Shown piece after piece: positions 23,057 through 34,480 of a DNA stretch of 64,000 nucleotides. The notes under the pieces were generated by a model that saw only the letters and a program-made list of their open reading frames with translations, made no database searches and had not been told where the DNA came from. The number at the start of each line of letters is the position of its first letter. Position 1 is the first letter of the stretch. A program made the translations under genes and the position numbers. The stretch covers positions 40,873,735 to 40,937,734 of the forward strand of contig OU342636.1 of assembly GCA_910589415.1 (NCBI GenBank), in the 5' to 3' direction. The DNA is from Malachius bipustulatus. Its lineage: Eukaryota; Arthropoda; Insecta; Coleoptera; Melyridae.

Positions 23057-23584
23057 GGCAACTGCCATAAGTAGTGAAATGTGGTTTGCTTTTTACCAGA
23101 AGGCTAAATTTATCAGACGTTACGAGTTACGTGTAACGTAAGTTTCTTTCGTCTATTCGATGAAATCGCTTAACATCTGGTAGCAAAATTTTCTGTAGGT
23201 TTCACGTAATGTTGCACAGCAAACTTACCTTCAGAGATATAAAATTTCTTTTATCTAATAGCAAATAATGCGTAATAACAATCTATCAATGATTATGACC
23301 TGTATCTCGAGCCACACTTCTTCCAGTGCCGTCCTCTACCTATAGTTGGTGACCATCATGTGATAGACTTCTCGGCTTTGGCCTCATGAATTATGTTCGA
23401 GCCTCTGGTATTTGGAACAATTCGCGTAGGTTTTCAGCTAGAATTTTTTTTTTCTACCTAACTCTCTCCTATCTTTTATCTTGCATTCCACGATAAGTTA
23501 TAATAAACCGTATTTACTCGTAAATTTCCAAAATTCATGGTCAAGGTAAGACGCTTTTCTTCTCTTAATAGGTGTTAGTAATTC

Positions 23585-24185
23585 TTAATCTTTGGCCATT
23601 CTTCCTAGCACCTTCGTATTTGTCACTCTGTCAGTCCAAGGTATTCTTAGAATGCGTCTATGCAGCATCATCTGAAAAGCTTCTAATTTCTGCACTGTTG
23701 CTACTCTTATAAGTGTCCACCCTTCCATATTGTAAAGCAGCGTAGTAGCGGTAATTGCTAATTGGTACACCGGTAATTTTGATGCTTTTATTACATTCTT
23801 CCAGTGCCTCTACGAATATTTTCTCCGAGTACAAGTTGAAAATTAGCGACGATAGAACGCAACTCTGCCTAACTCCCCTATAGCAATGCTTAAGTCCTGA
23901 CTCTTTGTCTGGACCTGTCATGTCATCCTGTCTCTACACTGAATCACTGGATATACGCTGTTTATTCCAATACAGATTTTTTATGGTCTGGATGTTCTTG
24001 GTGTCAAGTTCTAAAAGATGGACTAGTCCCATAAGTTTATCGCGGTTGATAGTGTCTAATGCTTTCACCTTCAGGGTGGGACTCATCAAGCTTATACCGT
24101 GTTGGCTGAATGATACTAGGTATAGGATTTTTTGGGTGGAGAGAGATGAAAGTACAGTGAACACTGTTACCAATAGTGTCACCAA
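23585..24185 (-). pseudogene. Second LINE reverse-transcriptase relic, three frames
   Basis: Read 5' to 3' on the minus strand. 24185-23934 holds ALDTINRDKLMGLV and a KNIQTIKNLYWN block (the palm segment with first catalytic Asp region). 23921-23658 holds GVRQSCVLSSLIFNLYSEKI (GVRQGCVLSP loop) and PISNYRYYA, where the YADD box has become YYAA. 23770-23585 holds NMEGWTL and EAFQMMLHRRILRI ending TDRVTN, the usual downstream region. The GVRQGCVLSP and NLYWN wording is typical of the RTE/L1-like reverse transcriptases common in insects. Frameshifts and the lost catalytic pair show it is dead. Confidence 0.85.
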
Positions 24186-24454
24186 CGATAGTAACGTGAT
24201 ACCCCTACTTCCGCCGCTATACTCCGTAGGCTGACTGTTGGATCCTCTTGCAAAATTTCCAACACTTCTTCCTCTATCTGAGGCGTCAACTCAGAACGTG
24301 AGCAACCGCGGTATACACCTCCATTTGGAATTAAATGAACTCTCGCAACCTTCCTTCCAGTCTCTTGATGACGTTTCCATTTGGATGTCTGCGCCAATTC
24401 GAAATCTTTGGGCGTAGACCCTTGCGGCCTCATGTGCATTCCCATGGCATTCAC
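24179..24454 (-). pseudogene. DUF4817-type helix-turn-helix N-terminus relic
   Basis: The 91-aa frame contains RRPQGS-like, then RHQETGRK (family: RLRETG), then TPQIEEEVLEILQEDPTVSLRSIAAEVGVS. The last stretch matches the pattern EEEVLxxxxExPSTSTRxIAxExGVS, the DNA-binding helix-turn-helix at the start of an insect DDE transposase family whose N-terminal domain is called DUF4817. It ends abruptly where the reverse-transcriptase relic begins, so it is truncated by, or fused to, the LINE. A catalytic part of the same family occurs independently at 26489-27090. Confidence 0.65.
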
Positions 24455-24934
24455 CCAACATTAACAACATTTCTGTGTAACACGATTTGTTGCATTTTTC
24501 TCGTCAATATAAGGAAAATGACATAAAATTTGACGATTGTTCATTGACAGTTTTGATCATTGTTGATGCACATTTTAACATTTTAACTTTGACCCGTTCA
24601 CAAATTCCAGCGAACTACTTGTTCACGGTTCGAAAACATGTTGCCAAATGTGTTTTCACAGTTTATTTACAAAAAAATCAGATATTTGAAATAAAATTGA
24701 AGAGAAAATGTAAAGGTTTGAGCGATTATTTAATCAAATAATCATTAAAGACGATTGACTAATTCTTGCTATAACACGATTCCTCTTTACTCAGTAGGTA
24801 CTCAAAAATAAAGAAGTTGAGTCCTCAACTTTGCCTCTTCATATCGCAGTCAATTAACGATTTGATTTTTTTTCAATATTTTTTCTGACCTCCGATGATG
24901 CTTCTCCGCAACGTAAATGAGAAAACACAATACG

Positions 24935-25050
24935 AACGGGTTTTAGAGTTGAAATTTGTAACGAATAATTTATGAGTTATGAACAAATTAAATAGAATTT
25001 TTTAATTTTCAAAGCAGCTTACATTAAAAACGGTTTGAAAATAAAATATT
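24935..25050. repeat. Dispersed repeat D, partial copy
   Basis: 'atgagttatgaacaaatt' followed by 'aaagcagcttacatt' and 'aaaacgg' matches the stretch at 39975-40045 nearly base for base. No coding content. Confidence 0.6.
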
Positions 25051-25728
25051 ATACCCACCGGGAGTTTCATTTACAAGAAGGAAGTTAATGGCTAACCGAA
25101 ACTGGTATGACCTTGAAAATATTTTCAAATCGAAGGAAATCTTGAATAACCATTTAGTCCAAAAATTCAGAATTTGAAGTTTTTTCTAACAACGAATACT
25201 TCTAACGAATGGCTACCATGAGAAACCTTGTAAAGATCTCTAACCAATAATAGGTATGTATGTCTTGTAGTAAAATGTATACTTGTAGTAATCAATAGGT
25301 ATAAACTGTTATAGGTGTGCAAAGGTAAATAAATGCAAGTACCTACTCGAATGCAATGGCTTATAAACGAATTTTTAAAACAATAAGCAGCCCAGCCAGC
25401 ATTCTTTTAATACGGCCATTGACGCCAGAAAAATCTATATTTAAAAAACTGCACCGCCTAAATTGTCTAAACAAGACAAACGTATGTACGGCCTAACATA
25501 ATATTCACTAGACCCCGTGCCCCTTCGTTCCCCCTTCCCGTGTTGTGATGAAACTTGCATACGTTCATAAACGCCTATTCACCCACTCTGGTGCAGGCCA
25601 GGCTGAACAACGACAAAATATTGATCAGTATGTGACTGGTATTTTTTTTTTTTTAGTCATCATCTTTTTTTTTTTAACATCAGCCTTTCTTTTTCAATCT
25701 ATTTTCCAATGGATGATTAATCACAGGA

Positions 25729-25760
25729 GATGATAGTGATGATGATGATGAGATGATTGT
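25729..25760. repeat. GATGAT microsatellite
   Basis: Imperfect (GAT)n tract, short. Confidence 0.8.
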
Positions 25761-25857
25761 TCACAAGTATTTAACCATCATATTCGCAGGCTTTCGATGT
25801 GTCCATAGCCCAAACATTCCTCTTTTACAAGTACATAGATAATAACTGGCAGCATAA

Positions 25858-26062
25858 AGACCGGTTTTCACTTGTACGACATCCGACACAACGACAACGC
25901 AACAACACGAAAAAATTACGGGGGGACTTTACCCTGAGTCTGGTTCCCACTTGTACGACACCCGACGACATGGCACATCGTCGGGTGTCAAGTTCCCCCG
26001 CAATTTTTTCGTGTTGTCGCGTTGTCGTTGTCGTCGAGTGTCGTACAAGTGAGAACCGGCCT
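25858..26062. mobile_element. 205-bp CpG-rich foldback MITE, TAA duplication
   Basis: AGACCGGTTTTCACTTGTAC at the left and AGGCCGGTTCTCACTTGTAC (reverse strand) at the right, with TAA on each side (25855-25857 and 26063-26065). The arms of about 70 bp contain ACAACGACAACGC and its complement. A second pairing (CACCCGACGA with TCGTCGGGTG) fills the centre. A 3-bp TWA duplication suggests PIF/Harbinger. Its CpG richness stands out against the AT-rich background. Confidence 0.85.
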
Positions 26063-26488
26063 TAAAGAGCGTGTTGGGAAAAGAATCCGTTATCAGTAGG
26101 CCATGGGATCAGAGAGGTTTGTTAACGTCCCCTGCTTTTTCATTTGATCATTGCAGATTTTGTTAGGTTTAGTTCTATAATAGCAGTTGTCAAAACATTT
26201 AAGAGGTGAGTGAAATTCTCTCCACCCATCCGGAGTCCAGACGTATTTTCGCAGAAAAAGACAATTTCGGACGCGAGCTCCAAGTTTGACTGACACGGCA
26301 ACCTGCTGACTGTGTTTACCACTAGGCGTCGCCTCATCATCGCCGGTCTTCGACCTACTCCACCGCTCTGCTCGGCCATCACATTCCCTATCTAATGCAT
26401 CCATTTGATCTCGCACGCAGGCATGTTCGTTGTTGGTCCACCCCAAGATACGACGCTTCAATGCTAGAACTTCAAGACGAAAAACTGG

Positions 26489-27090
26489 AGTCCCTCGGCC
26501 CGTCAGATTATCAAATTACCCGAGAACATTGAGGCAGCAGAGCTTCAATCTGCGCAAAAACGTGCGTCAGCCCTTGTACTTAACGATCGTTCAGTGAGGA
26601 AAATTCTTCACGATGACCTCTATTCAATCCAAACAAGTGTGGTGTGCAAATTCGGCAGCTGGAATTGTTGGTTTTTGATTTTTTGAAGACAATCAGGTCA
26701 AAGTGACAGTGAATTCAGATCGGCATGTGAACATATTGGAGCAATCTTTTTCCACGGCTTGATGAATTGAAATTAGCGGATATATGGTTTTAACAGGATG
26801 GAACAATGGCTCACACTTTAAAGGCATAGGTGGCTGTTTTGAGTGAACACTTCCCAGAGCGCCTCATCTCGATAAGGGGCGATTTTCAGTCAGGGCTCCC
26901 CCGATTTTGCCCCTTACGATTTTTTTGTGTGTGTTTTTTTTTAATCTCGCGTTTATGAAAACCGTTTAAGGACCCGCTACAACTTCTCTGAAGGCCAAAA
27001 TTCGGGGAGTAATTGCCAACATACTCGCGCTGATATGCTGGTAAGAGTAATGAAAAACGCCATAAAACAAAACTTTAGATATGTTATAAA
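26489..27090 (+). pseudogene. DDE transposase pseudogene (DUF4817-type mobile element)
   Basis: The frame begins SPSARQIIKLPENIEAAELQ and continues LNDRSVRKILHDDLYS, the second helix-turn-helix of this insect DDE family. It then jumps directly to sequence matching VWCA.. GIVG, NQVKVTVNSDRH and DELKLADIWF, followed by QDGTMAHTL, LSEHFPERLISIRGD and SPDF/C..DFF-like segments. The QDGxxAH and SPDLxPCDFF blocks carry catalytic Asp and Asp/Glu positions. The stretch that should hold the first Asp (DEAHF) is missing, an internal deletion of roughly 110 residues. Several frameshifts and stops follow. No terminal repeats were found around it. Confidence 0.85.
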
Positions 27091-29574
27091 CTATAGACTT
27101 ATAACGTTTCTTTTTGGCGTTATACCATTAAGGCCCAACGTTACAAACCAAATTTACATTATATAAGGGGCTCAAAATCGTTGGTAATTATAATGAATGT
27201 TGTTGATTTTGGAAGAAGAACATCCACCGAACAGCCCCCTAAGAGGGGTGGGGACAACTTTGAAGTCTTAAGTTATGCAGATGCGGCTTTTATAGCTAAA
27301 AATACGAAGAAAATTATCTAAAAAAATATCTAGATGGAGTGAGGGGAAATTTTAGTTACTATTACCCTGCCATTTTTATTTCAGTTCCTGGTTTTACAAC
27401 TAAAGATATGTAGAATTTGTCTTAACAATTTTCTTTATCCATGCAAGTTTTCCGTCCAATTTCAGGAATAACAAAAATCAAAAAAAAAATTTGGTCAGCA
27501 GTTATTTTTGGTCGTAAAATCTTAATATACAATAAAATAAAAGGGTTCTGAACTAAAACTTTAAATTCATCCCCCGACATGGAAGAGAGCGGGGAAGAAT
27601 TGCCTACGTATATTTTCAGCCACACGAAATCCGAATCTGCAATAGAAAAGTGTTTTCTCATTTTTATATTTTTATATTATTTAACAATTAATTTCACCTA
27701 ACTAAGGTGTTGGTGAGAAAATAATAATTTTAGTATGATATCTGGAAGCTATCCTAGTAATTATTATAATCCAGAAATGATTGGCATTTTATTTCAGTTG
27801 ACAACATAATGTTAAGCGTCCAGCATTTTTATGTCTCAATGATGTCTCGTATAAAACGTGGGGTGACCTGGCCTATGCAAATTTCGTTTAAAAATAAAAA
27901 AATGCAAGTCGTTCCGAAAACTGCACTCTATGAACCAGGCGGACGTGTAGAACAAATAATAACAAGCGATTTGAGGTGGTCGTCCTGGCTTGGCTATTAA
28001 AATTATACATTTCTACGTCCTCATGTGGTTATCGTTAAAAACGTGATATGTATGAATCGCCGATTTCAGATTTCCTTAAAGAAGAATTTCTAAGTTTATT
28101 CTATGTATTCATATACAGGGAATCTATGATTATTTTTCATAAAATAGATTAAAAAAAACAGGAAAAAAATAGTTTTATTTTTCTGAAAACTATCATAATT
28201 TAATTACGATGGGCTCTATCAAAAACGACACAGGTATAAGTAGTAAATTGCTCATCATATTTGTTATTTTCAAATCGATAATAAATACAGGATGGTCATT
28301 AAAAAAAAAAACAAGAGTAACTCAGCACAATAACATTAGTTTTTTTTTTTAAGAAAATCCTTAATATCTCTACCCACCTACCTACTTATATTTTATTTTG
28401 AAGAGGAAACATATAGGATTTTTTACAAAGTAACAGCTTCAATAATTATTCTTAAAGCTGACGAAATCCATCCCTAAAATGTTAAATATCAGGAGGAATA
28501 CGCCGTGATGAATTTTTTTAAAGGAGGGTAGTAACAATCTTTTTAATGCAGTTCTTGTCTGTAATATACTTAAGGGGTATTTAATCAAATCAATTTATTA
28601 TATTTTCAAAAATTTTAAAAATTCATTAAAACACCATTTTTCGACCATTTTATTGTATTAATTATAGTTTTTTAAAGTATTTTAAGTTTTTTACATATTT
28701 TCTTTACATTACGAGTGAACAAGGAACCAATCAGCCCTGAAACGTTTCGTTTTATATAAAAATATTTTCAAAAATAATAATTTTATTCCCATAAGAACCC
28801 GATTCCCAATTAAATACGACAGAAATTCAACAATTACTAAGAAGGTTCAAGACAAATTTATCTGTAGTAACGGATAAAAAAAACTTTCGGCTTTAAAATA
28901 CATTTCCCCAAGGCTTAAAATTGAATTTTCAAATTGATAATCAATTTCTATTTCTTATAATATTAATTATTTTGGTATATTATAATAATATTTTATTTAT
29001 AATATTTCTTATAACAGATGCAAGTTTCAGTAGGTAGAAACGTTCAAGCACACTTTTGCAAAGTTCTGTATCGATTTGGCAGCACGTTGACATTGAAATA
29101 GGCGAAGAGGAATAAATTAAGGTATTAAACTATAACAATTATTAGTGACTCAACAAAGATTAAGTCATGGAGCGACAGACCTGTCGGTCACGTAAACAAT
29201 TCAAGTTAATTATAATGATTGAACTCTTAGATAGCATACTGATTTTTTACATCAAAAGTGTAGTAACTGCCATCACCCTTCCCGCAATCGAGTAAACTCT
29301 ATTATACTGACCAGCTAAGCAATCTACAACTAACCAAGAACGCAATCAAAGAGATCAATTCTGGTTAACAAATTGAAATAGGTAAATTTAATTTTGAAAA
29401 AATGCAGTCACACGAGGACCTTGACCAGACTAAATAAAACTGATTGAAAGTATAATTATACGTAGTAGGTACTAAAAATAACACAATTATTTAAAAAAAG
29501 TAGAATCACAATTTCCAAGTCTTTTGATAAAGTTTTTCCGAAACAATTACTACTAACCAAAATATGTGTCACTG
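27091..29574. other. No gene recognised
   Basis: AT-rich. Short frames at 27422-27661 and 27809-28000 show no known domain. One CAGGATGG-like partial repeat end near 28287. Confidence 0.5.
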
Positions 29575-30237
29575 TAGATCCTGATGGGTCTTTTTTATTA
29601 ATAAATCTCGATTTTTCGATTTCTTCAGCAGGTAGGTATTTTTCAGCAACGATCGAAGCTATCTTAAATTTTATTTCATATTCTAAACGAGTAAAAAATT
29701 CTGCTTAACTTTAAATTTTCAATTATACCTATACGTAACCGATGTGTGGAGGATTTGTCCATAAATCGTTGTTATTATTATTTTTTCTTCTTTTTTTTAG
29801 AAAAATAACCTTTTTTCATCGAACGTCATAAAAAACATAAAAAAGTCAATATCACGACATATCGACGTCATATCGACGTCATATCGACGCCAAATCGACG
29901 TCATATCGACGTTATTCGGTGATAACAATAAAGAGAATCAAATTTTTAAATGCCTCTTTTGAATGTGATTGTTTTTTTTTAATACCTATGACATGAAAAA
30001 ACAATATCGCAGTCACCGAAAGTTGATTGTGAAAACTCTGGGATCAAGCTGGCATTGAAAATTTTTGAAAAGTCAAGTCTTATCAAGCTAATGATATCTT
30101 ATGTAAAACCTAAAAAAAAAAAAATTTCTTTTCTCTAATAAGAAAAATATAATGTAAAATAGGAAAATTTATTTTTCAGCGGTTTCAGGATATTTCAGCA
30201 ACCCCTGAAGGTTGAAAAAAGATAGAAGACCACCCTG
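29575..30237. mobile_element. Fragment of the 14073-type foldback family
   Basis: The right end CACCCTG is followed by TA. The interior contains 'tttcaggatatttcagcaac', 'gttgattgtgaaaactctggga' and 'tcgatttttcgatttctt', all shared with the palindromes at 14073 and 17620. The left end is lost. It carries an 11-bp tandem array in its loop. Confidence 0.6.
29858..29912. repeat. Five tandem copies of an 11-bp unit CATATCGACGT
   Basis: Exactly five 11-base units, with changes only in the third and fourth. Each junction makes GACGTC(A). It sits in the loop of a foldback-element fragment. Confidence 0.9.
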
Positions 30238-30425
30238 TATACAATAATTATTTCGGCCTTTTGGCTACACCAAAATTTTTAATAATAGGAGATATCGAGT
30301 GATATTTCATTTATTTTGGAAGTAATTTTTTTCTTTGTGTATCCTAAAAATCTGATGCGATTGCTATTCAAATACAAAGGCATAGAAGCGATTCAACAGT
30401 TTTTTTTTTTAAATTTCAATGCTAA

Positions 30426-30545
30426 ACTAAGAATTCCGATTTAATACTCGGAATTTCGACTTAAAACTAAGAATTTCGACTTTAAACTCGGAATTCCGAC
30501 TTGAGACTTAGAATTTCGACTTAAAACTCCGAATTCCAGTTTGAA
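30426..30545. repeat. Six tandem copies of a 20-bp unit
   Basis: Units alternate between ACTAAGAATTTCGACTTTAA-like and ACTCGGAATTCCGACTTGAG-like versions, a higher-order pattern of two. Related units recur at about 31997-32035 and 33638-33688. Confidence 0.85.
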
Positions 30546-30605
30546 ATTTCTGACGAGATACACACGACCCTTCTTATCACTACATACATCATAAATTATC
30601 ATATA

Positions 30606-31188
30606 CAGGGTGTACCAGCTCGATTTAGACAACGGTAAGGGCCGTGTAGGTCTCGTCAAGACGAAACGTTTTTTTATTTGAAGTTTTTGGATTTGGACCT
30701 TCGTTGCGGAAATATGGCCGACTTCCGGTTTTTAGTTTTTTGGCTCCAGTTTCGGCATTTTTAGGTTCTCCCCTAAACTGAAACTAGTTTTGGAAACTCC
30801 TTAGCTTCAGTTACAACTTTCATATTGAAGTCAAGGTACTATCTCTGTTGGATTCAAAATGGCGACATGCCCAAGACTTTAAATTTTAAGTCTTTGAATC
30901 AATTCAAATTGAATCAAATTGAAAAATTAATATTTTGATTTCACCAGAGATAGAACCTTGACTTCAATATGAAAGTTGTAACTGAAGCTAAGGAGTTTCC
31001 AAAACTAGTTTCAGTTTGGGCGAAAACCTAAAAATGCCGAAACTGGAGCCAAAAAACTAAAAACCGGAAGTCGGGGCCATATTTCCGCAACGAAGATCCA
31101 AATCCAAAAACTTCAAATAAAAAAACGTTTCGTCTTGACGAGACCTACACGGCCCTTACTGTTGTCTAAATCGAGCTGGTACACCCTG
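30606..31188. mobile_element. 583-bp palindromic CAGGGTG element
   Basis: CAGGGTGTACCAGCTCGATT is inverted at the right end, TA on both sides (30604-30605, 31189-31190). Arms of about 245 bp (30606-30850 and 30944-31188) are almost identical, so this is one of the younger palindromes. Loop about 93 bp. No transposase. Confidence 0.9.
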
Positions 31189-31190
31189 TA

Positions 31191-32434
31191 TTTCTCGATT
31201 GCTTTAAAAAAATGTTTCGACTGTCGCCTAAAAAACCACTTTAGTAAAAAAAAAATTTTTCCGCGGAGTGCTTATTCAAATTTCCTGGATTACAGCGCCA
31301 TCCATGATTAATCGGAAAAAATGTATCAAACAAATCTTAAACATTTTTTGTCGCCAAATGCGAATTCGCAATAAAAAATATTGTTATTTTAAATTCTCCA
31401 CTCCCTCGCCAGGGGTTAGGGATACAGGGCGGTTTTTGTGTTCAAACGATGTCTCCCACCGAAAAAAAAAGACTTTTGTAAGAAACTTTTTTCCGCAAAG
31501 TGCTTACTTATCGAGATATTTGAATATTTCAGTTATAAGAATCAACTTTTATATCTTTTTTGGCCGATTCTGAAATTTGAAATTTCCGCTAAGGCGGAGC
31601 AAATTTTAGGTGAGGTTAGAAAAGATATTTCGGCCAAGGTGCACATAACATTTTTTAGGCGACTGCCTCTCAAGTCGGAAAAGTAGGTAAATTTTTTTTT
31701 TGGCATTTCTAAATATTTTTTTTTACACTTCTATTTCTGGGTCAGTGTTATTTCACGTCCGTTTTTATCGTGACGTATAGAAGTGAAGTTTTCACCAGAA
31801 GCGACCGTGACGTAAAAGCGGCAGAAAATGTTTTATTTTAGGAACGGTAAGTATTACATTCGCAAGACCAATTATTTTTTGACAGACGCCTGAAAACATT
31901 AATTATTTGACAGTCGAAAGATTTTCTTTGAAGCAATCGAAAAACATGGTGTTTTACTTTATGATGCCATGAAGTGTGTTCCTCGTCGGAAATTTTAAAA
32001 TGGAATTCCCAGTTTTAAGTCGGAATTCCGGATTAAATAGCTAGAGAGAGATTTGTCCAAGCGATTTCAAAAATTTCTACAATTTGGAATCAAATAATGA
32101 ATAGGAGGCATCTAGGCAATTCCCCCTCTAATTGACGGAAAAAAATTTCTTTCAATTTTCTCCTTGCAAAGTTCTCTCCCGGGAGCTCCAAAAAAATTGA
32201 TTTTTTTTTTATTCGAATTGACAGGGAAGTCATGTTCGTGGCCGAGAATATACAGGATGTTTCTTAATAACATGCTACAATTTATTAAGGGGGTTATTCT
32301 TGATGGGTCCATTTTGAGAGAAAAACTTCCTATGAACGTATGTCCTAAAAGTCTTACCTGTTGAACTACAGATTGTTCATAAGTTTTAAGAAAAAAAACT
32401 TTTTTTATGATAACTTTGGTATGACCATATTATA
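31191..32434. other. No gene recognised
   Basis: Contains short frames near 31268-31686 and 32112-32364 without a known domain, and two further 20-bp-unit copies near 32000. Confidence 0.45.
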
Positions 32435-32988
32435 CAGGGTGTTCTACAAGCTCTATGACAAACTTTGACAGATGGTAGGTTGCTTGATTTTAAACATATT
32501 TTTTTTAATAAACATGAGTCCGATTCGTTTTTGTTTAGAAGTTACAAGCATTCAAAAAAATCGTAATTTTTCAAGTTCAAGGCCCTGTAAAAGGAAAACG
32601 GTTCAAGATAGAGAAAAACGGCTTACATGTCCCTATTTTACCTTTTTATGGACTATCCTGTGGTATAGAAACATTTGTACTTTCTTTGATTTTTTTAAAT
32701 GTGGAGAAATCTCAGATTTTTTCAAATTTTTTATCACCCTGTATAAACATTTCATCTACATCATTGGATAGTACATGAAAAGTTAAAAAAGGGACATGTA
32801 AGCCGTTTTTCTTTATCTTGAACCGTTTTCCATTTACAGGGCCTTGAACTTGAAAAATTACGATTTTTTAAATGCTTGTAACTTCTAAACAAAAACGAAT
32901 CGGACCCATGTTTATTAAAAAAAATATGTTTAAAATCAAGCAACCTACCATCTGTCAAAGTTTGTCATAGAGCTTGTAGAACACCCTG
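32435..32988. mobile_element. 554-bp palindromic CAGGGTG element
   Basis: CAGGGTGTTCTACAAGCTC and its inverse, flanked by TA (32433-32434, 32989-32990). Arms about 210 bp, nearly identical (shared inner mark AAAACGGCTTACATGTCCC). Two opposed reading frames of similar sequence result from the palindrome and are not genes. Confidence 0.9.
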
Positions 32989-33121
32989 TATTGTACTGAA
33001 GGATACGACAAGGAAGAAAATGAATTTGCCTCAATTGGGGGATGGGGGTTAGCCGCTCACCGCGCAACGCGCTAGACCCCTACTCGACAAGACGGATTTT
33101 GAGAAGGGGACTCGAACTATA

Positions 33122-33562
33122 CAGGGTGTTAAGAAAAAAACGGATAAACTCTTCAGTACATTGTAGGGGACACTCAGCAGAGTATACGGGAAAAATAATT
33201 TAAGAAATTCTGGTCTTCAATTTGGTGAGATAAAAAATGCCAAAGTTAACATTTTACTATTTTTGTTTTTCAGTACATATTTGCAAAAACTAGATGATTA
33301 TATAGACATAAAAATGTACTTTAATCGTTATCAATTAAAAAAATTGCTTAAGATGTATTACTGGCTTGGAAAATTTAATAAGTTTTTTTTCTTTTCTAAA
33401 ATGCTGAAAAAAAAGCATTTGGCAACAACGGTTTTGATACCTTGACTACCTGCATTGTTAGAAATTAGGCGAAATTACCAAATACCAACTATTATCGTGT
33501 TAAACGTTGTACGTCCCCTACAATGTACTGCAGAGTTTATCCGTCATTTTCTTAACACTCTG
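33122..33562. mobile_element. 441-bp CAGGGTG element, short arms
   Basis: CAGGGTGTTAAGAAAA at the left; at the right CAGAGTGTTAAGAAAA on the reverse strand. TA on both sides (33120-33121, 33563-33564). Arms about 50 bp containing ACGGATAAACTCT and GTACATTGTAGGGGAC. A related left end occurs at 34148. Confidence 0.85.
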
Positions 33563-34147
33563 TATAAAAACCTGCTTTCCTTCCATTTGGGTGATACAAT
33601 GCATTTTTATCACCATCTCTCCAACTATAATACCGGAATTCTTAGTTTTACGTCTGAATTCTTAGTTTAAACTCGGAATTACAGTAAATAAATAAAACTG
33701 GTGTGGCGCTTCTACGCCTTGGTAAAATTGATAAAAGCTATTTCACAAAAAATAATTAACATATTTAAAAAATGAGTTTTTTTGAACAATTTGAAAATCC
33801 TTTGAAATGAAAATACCTAAATATTTAAAGAAGTAGGTAGGTTGGAAGAGAAAAAATTTAGGTATATAAGGAGTAACTTGTATCAATTTAATCCCCAGGA
33901 CGAAGTTTATTGTCGAGAGGAAGTAGAGGGGATAATCGGGATTAAATGGAATTTTGGTACGCGGTGTTACATATTATGCTAAGTTGTCATTTCCAGTCAC
34001 AGTCCCCTCCCAGTTGATTTTAAAAGTAGTAAATTTGATCCCTCACAGAATTAAAATTTATTAATCGCACTTTAATTATAAAGTATGATCCTGGAAGTAC
34101 GAAAACATGATACGTACCTAAGATAAGCTGTATTTTTATAACTGTAT

Positions 34148-34220
34148 ACAGGATGTTAATGGAACGAAGGTCAATCTTTTCAGTACGTTGTAGAAGCAGC
34201 TTTTCAATCTTAAAAAAATA
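34148..34220. mobile_element. Left-end fragment of the 33122-type element
   Basis: CAGGATGTTAATGGAAC, then TCTTTTCAGTACGTTGTAG, matches the terminus of the 33122 element. No matching right end located with confidence; an unpaired GGAACACCCTGTATA lies near 34972. Confidence 0.55.
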
Positions 34221-34319
34221 TCTATCTAGGATTTATCTCTAAAACAATTGGGGCGGGGCAATATTTAAAAATATATCCGTAACTGTCATGTTGGAAAAAT
34301 TCATCTTCAGAGGTTAATA

Positions 34320-34480
34320 TCTCGAGAAGTCGAGAATTGGAGGTTTTTTTTGCCCATGGAGACTTCTGATCTACTCATCGTACTACCGATCTCCAAAGCT
34401 ACATCAAATTTAAGCGGTAATTAATTCCCAAAGGATTCTGCGTGGTCGTTTATGATACGGGGTTGATCATTCTCATAATC
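34320..34480. repeat. Dispersed repeat, paired with 57430-57580
   Basis: TCTCGAGAA..., GCCCATGGAGACTTCTGATC and AAGGATTCTGCG(T/G)GGTC occur in the same order and orientation at both places. Non-coding. Confidence 0.7.

Larger units (their letters stand above)
30380..33715. mobile_element. Possible 3.3 kb composite with inverted ends
   Basis: 'aaaggcatagaagcg' at about 30378-30392 and the inverted 'cgcttctacgcctt' at about 33706-33720 face each other. Both are followed inward by AAACTAAGAATTC-type 20-bp repeat units in opposite orientation. Three foldback elements lie between them. This could be one old element loaded with later insertions, or two unrelated insertions of the same repeat in opposite orientation. 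Confidence 0.4.

Noticed and set aside
26093..26461. 122-aa minus frame as a host gene
   Set aside because: No recognisable domain, overlapped by another frame in a different phase, and placed between a MITE and a transposase relic; no support either way.
32112..32364. Overlapping opposite-strand frames near 32.2 kb as a gene pair
   Set aside because: Low complexity, no domain, no start context; overlapping frames are expected by chance.
30606..33562. CRISPR array or phage-like repeat
   Set aside because: Repeats are inverted pairs with TA flanks and no spacers of even length; the genome is eukaryotic.
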